A DNA stretch of 5,641 nt, taken from Syntrophobacterales bacterium. Lineage in GTDB: Bacteria > Desulfobacterota > Desulfobaccia > Desulfobaccales > 0-14-0-80-60-11. Location of the stretch: the NCBI GenBank assembly GCA_020052215.1, contig JAGVPN010000426.1, positions 1-5,641 on the forward strand, written 5' to 3'. Shown in pieces: positions 4,350 through 5,641 of this stretch (the first letter of the stretch is position 1; each line of letters starts with the position of its first letter). The notes under the pieces were generated by a model, which worked only from the letters and a program-made list of their open reading frames with translations, did no database searches and was not told the origin of the DNA. A program made the translations under genes and the position numbers.

Positions 4350-5375
4350 TTATTCCCCCGGCTCATCGGCTTGGTCCGGAGTTTTATGGGGGCCGTCGCA
4401 GGTCAGGGTGTCCGTCCGCCAGAGGCGCTGCATACTGGTGCCGGCGCGGCGATGGTCGCAGGGTTCATACCCGCAGATGGGGCACTCCGGTTCCATGCAG
4501 GGGTCGGCATGGATGAGGATGTCCGCGGTCCCCTCAAAATGCCTGTTGAGGATTTTTTCCAGTTGTTTGACCTCAGCGTGGCTGGCTTCCAGTAAGAAAT
4601 CCCGGGGCAGGATGAGATGGAAGTCAATGAAGACCCGGGCGCCGGCCCGGCGGGCCCGGAGCTGATGGATGTCGATCCACAAGGGACGGCGGTTATCCGC
4701 GATAACCCGGCAGATCTCTTCCAGGAGTTCGGGGTCCGATTTGTCCATGAGCCCGGCCGCGGCCTGGTGGACCAACCGGGCCCCGGTGACCAGGATATTG
4801 AGGCCCACCAGAATGGCCACGGCGCCGTCCAGCCAGTTCCAGCCGGTAAAATAAACCCCCACCAGGCCCAGGACGACCCCGGCGGTGGTGTAAACGTCGG
4901 TAAGGACGTGCTTGCCGTCGGCGATGAGGACGATGGATTTGGTGCGCCGGCCCATTATGACCAGGATGGCGCCCAGGATGAGGTTAATTAGGGCGGTGCC
5001 CAGGATGAGGAGCAGGCCCTTTTCCAGCCCGGGGATGGCCTGGGGGTGGAGGAGACGGGGCCAGGCTTCGTAGAAGATCCCTAAGGCCGCCAGCACAATG
5101 AGAGCCCCTTCAAAGCCGGCGGAGAAATACTCAACCTTGCCGTGGCCGTAAGGGTGAGTGGGGTCGGGACGCTTGGCGGCGATGATGATGCTGGCCAGGG
5201 CGAAGCCGGCGGCCACCACGTTGATGATGGATTCCAGGGCATCGGAGAGGATGGCGGCGGAGCCGGTGAGATAGTAGGCAATGAACTTCACGGCCATCAA
5301 CCCCGCGCCGATGAGCAGGGAGGCGGAAATGGCCAGCAGGTGGTTTCTGAGGTTAGGGTTTTTCCGGGGGGTCAT
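4350..5375 (-). CDS. Cation diffusion facilitator (CDF) metal exporter with cysteine-rich C-terminal tail
   Basis: The 341-residue inner-membrane product probably exports a divalent metal (Zn, Fe, Mn or Co) in exchange for protons as a dimer. Six hydrophobic segments lie at about 13-35, 40-66, 86-104, 120-141, 157-176 and 178-198. The TM2 site reads SDALES (44-49), keeping Asp45 but with Ser49 where the usual DxxxD has its second Asp. HPYGHGKVE is at 74-82. The TM5 site is intact: D153, H156 and D160 in ADGKHVLTD. A cytoplasmic dimerisation domain spans about 205-290 and ends in the usual ILIHADP. It is followed by about 48 extra residues with Cys293, 298, 301 and 306, plus His308. The start codon overlaps the preceding gene's stop as ATGA and has no good ribosome binding site of its own, pointing to translational coupling. 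The metal cannot be named from sequence. Confidence 0.9.
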   Translation of the reverse strand: MTPRKNPNLRNHLLAISASLLIGAGLMAVKFIAYYLTGSAAILSDALESIINVVAAGFALASIIIAAKRPDPTHPYGHGKVEYFSAGFEGALIVLAALGIFYEAWPRLLHPQAIPGLEKGLLLILGTALINLILGAILVIMGRRTKSIVLIADGKHVLTDVYTTAGVVLGLVGVYFTGWNWLDGAVAILVGLNILVTGARLVHQAAAGLMDKSDPELLEEICRVIADNRRPLWIDIHQLRARRAGARVFIDFHLILPRDFLLEASHAEVKQLEKILNRHFEGTADILIHADPCMEPECPICGYEPCDHRRAGTSMQRLWRTDTLTCDGPHKTPDQADEPGE

Positions 5376-5641
5376 AGATTGCCATGAAAATGAATGAAGA
5401 TGTTCTCCCGCTCAAAAGTCCCCTTCAAGAAGATTTCCTGGCGGTCTTCCGAAAAGAAGGTCTGGAGCTCGAACTCCTCGTCTGGAAACCAATCGGTTTC
5501 GAACACCAGGCCGGCATCCTGTTGCCGGATGATCACGTGGCCTTCGTCCGCGACTTCCAGAGGCCAGGCGAGATAGAGGCTGAAACTCAAGGAAGTAGGG
5601 GTTCGGCTGATGCTGACCTTCTTGGCCTCCCAGATTTCATA
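5372..5641 (-). CDS. C-terminal part of an unrecognised protein, coupled to the CDF gene
   Basis: An open frame enters from the right edge of the window with no start seen and ends in TGA at 5374-5372, inside the ATGA shared with the CDF start. The visible 89 residues begin YEIWEAKKVSIS and end FIHFHGNL. They alternate hydrophobic and charged residues in a way that suggests beta strands. The part is rich in Glu, Asp and Phe (FETDWFPDEEFELQTFF) and has no membrane segment, signal or cysteine. I do not recognise the family. An in-frame TTG (5590) exists, but the frame is open beyond it and no ribosome binding site supports it, so the gene most likely continues outside the window. The overlap with the CDF gene suggests one transcript. 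Confidence 0.7.
   Translation of the reverse strand, partial: YEIWEAKKVSISRTPTSLSFSLYLAWPLEVADEGHVIIRQQDAGLVFETDWFPDEEFELQTFFSEDRQEIFLKGTFERENIFIHFHGNL

Overview
The window reads as a chromosomal segment of a GC-rich, Gram-negative, probably anaerobic bacterium. The codon use, a CoA-disulfide/persulfide reductase fused to a rhodanese, a secreted YHS protein and the repeat types all resemble Desulfobacterota (the old Deltaproteobacteria). That placement is an inference and has not been tested by a search.

Layout from left to right. A plus-strand gene for an exported cyclophilin-type peptidyl-prolyl isomerase (8-616) converges on a minus-strand run that fills the rest of the window. In transcription order the minus-strand genes are: the C-terminal part of an unrecognised protein (5641-5372), a cation diffusion facilitator with a cysteine-rich tail (5375-4350, overlapping the previous stop by ATGA), a CoA-disulfide/persulfide reductase-rhodanese fusion (4242-2497), a small exported YHS-domain protein (1627-1352, GTG start), and a YjbQ/UPF0047 protein (1087-671).

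The 869 bases between the YHS gene and the reductase gene (1628-2496) hold no intact gene. They are packed with palindromic repeats. There are two MITE-like elements with imperfect terminal inverted repeats (1712-1833 and 2314-2477). There is a cluster of REP-like hairpins that share a GGTGG foot (2028-2112 and 2196-2221) with two degenerate hairpins after it. There is one arm of a diverged inverted repeat whose partner lies beyond the YHS gene. There is also what looks like the first 20 codons of a small cupin-type gene, with its ribosome binding site, cut off exactly where a REP unit begins.

Function. The CDF transporter, the thiol/persulfide reductase with rhodanese and the YHS protein fit a general theme of metal and sulfur/redox homeostasis, but the sequence does not show that they form one system. 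All intact proteins belong to known families, apart from the truncated one at the right edge. The most unusual part of the window is the repeat-dense gap, not a new multi-gene system.
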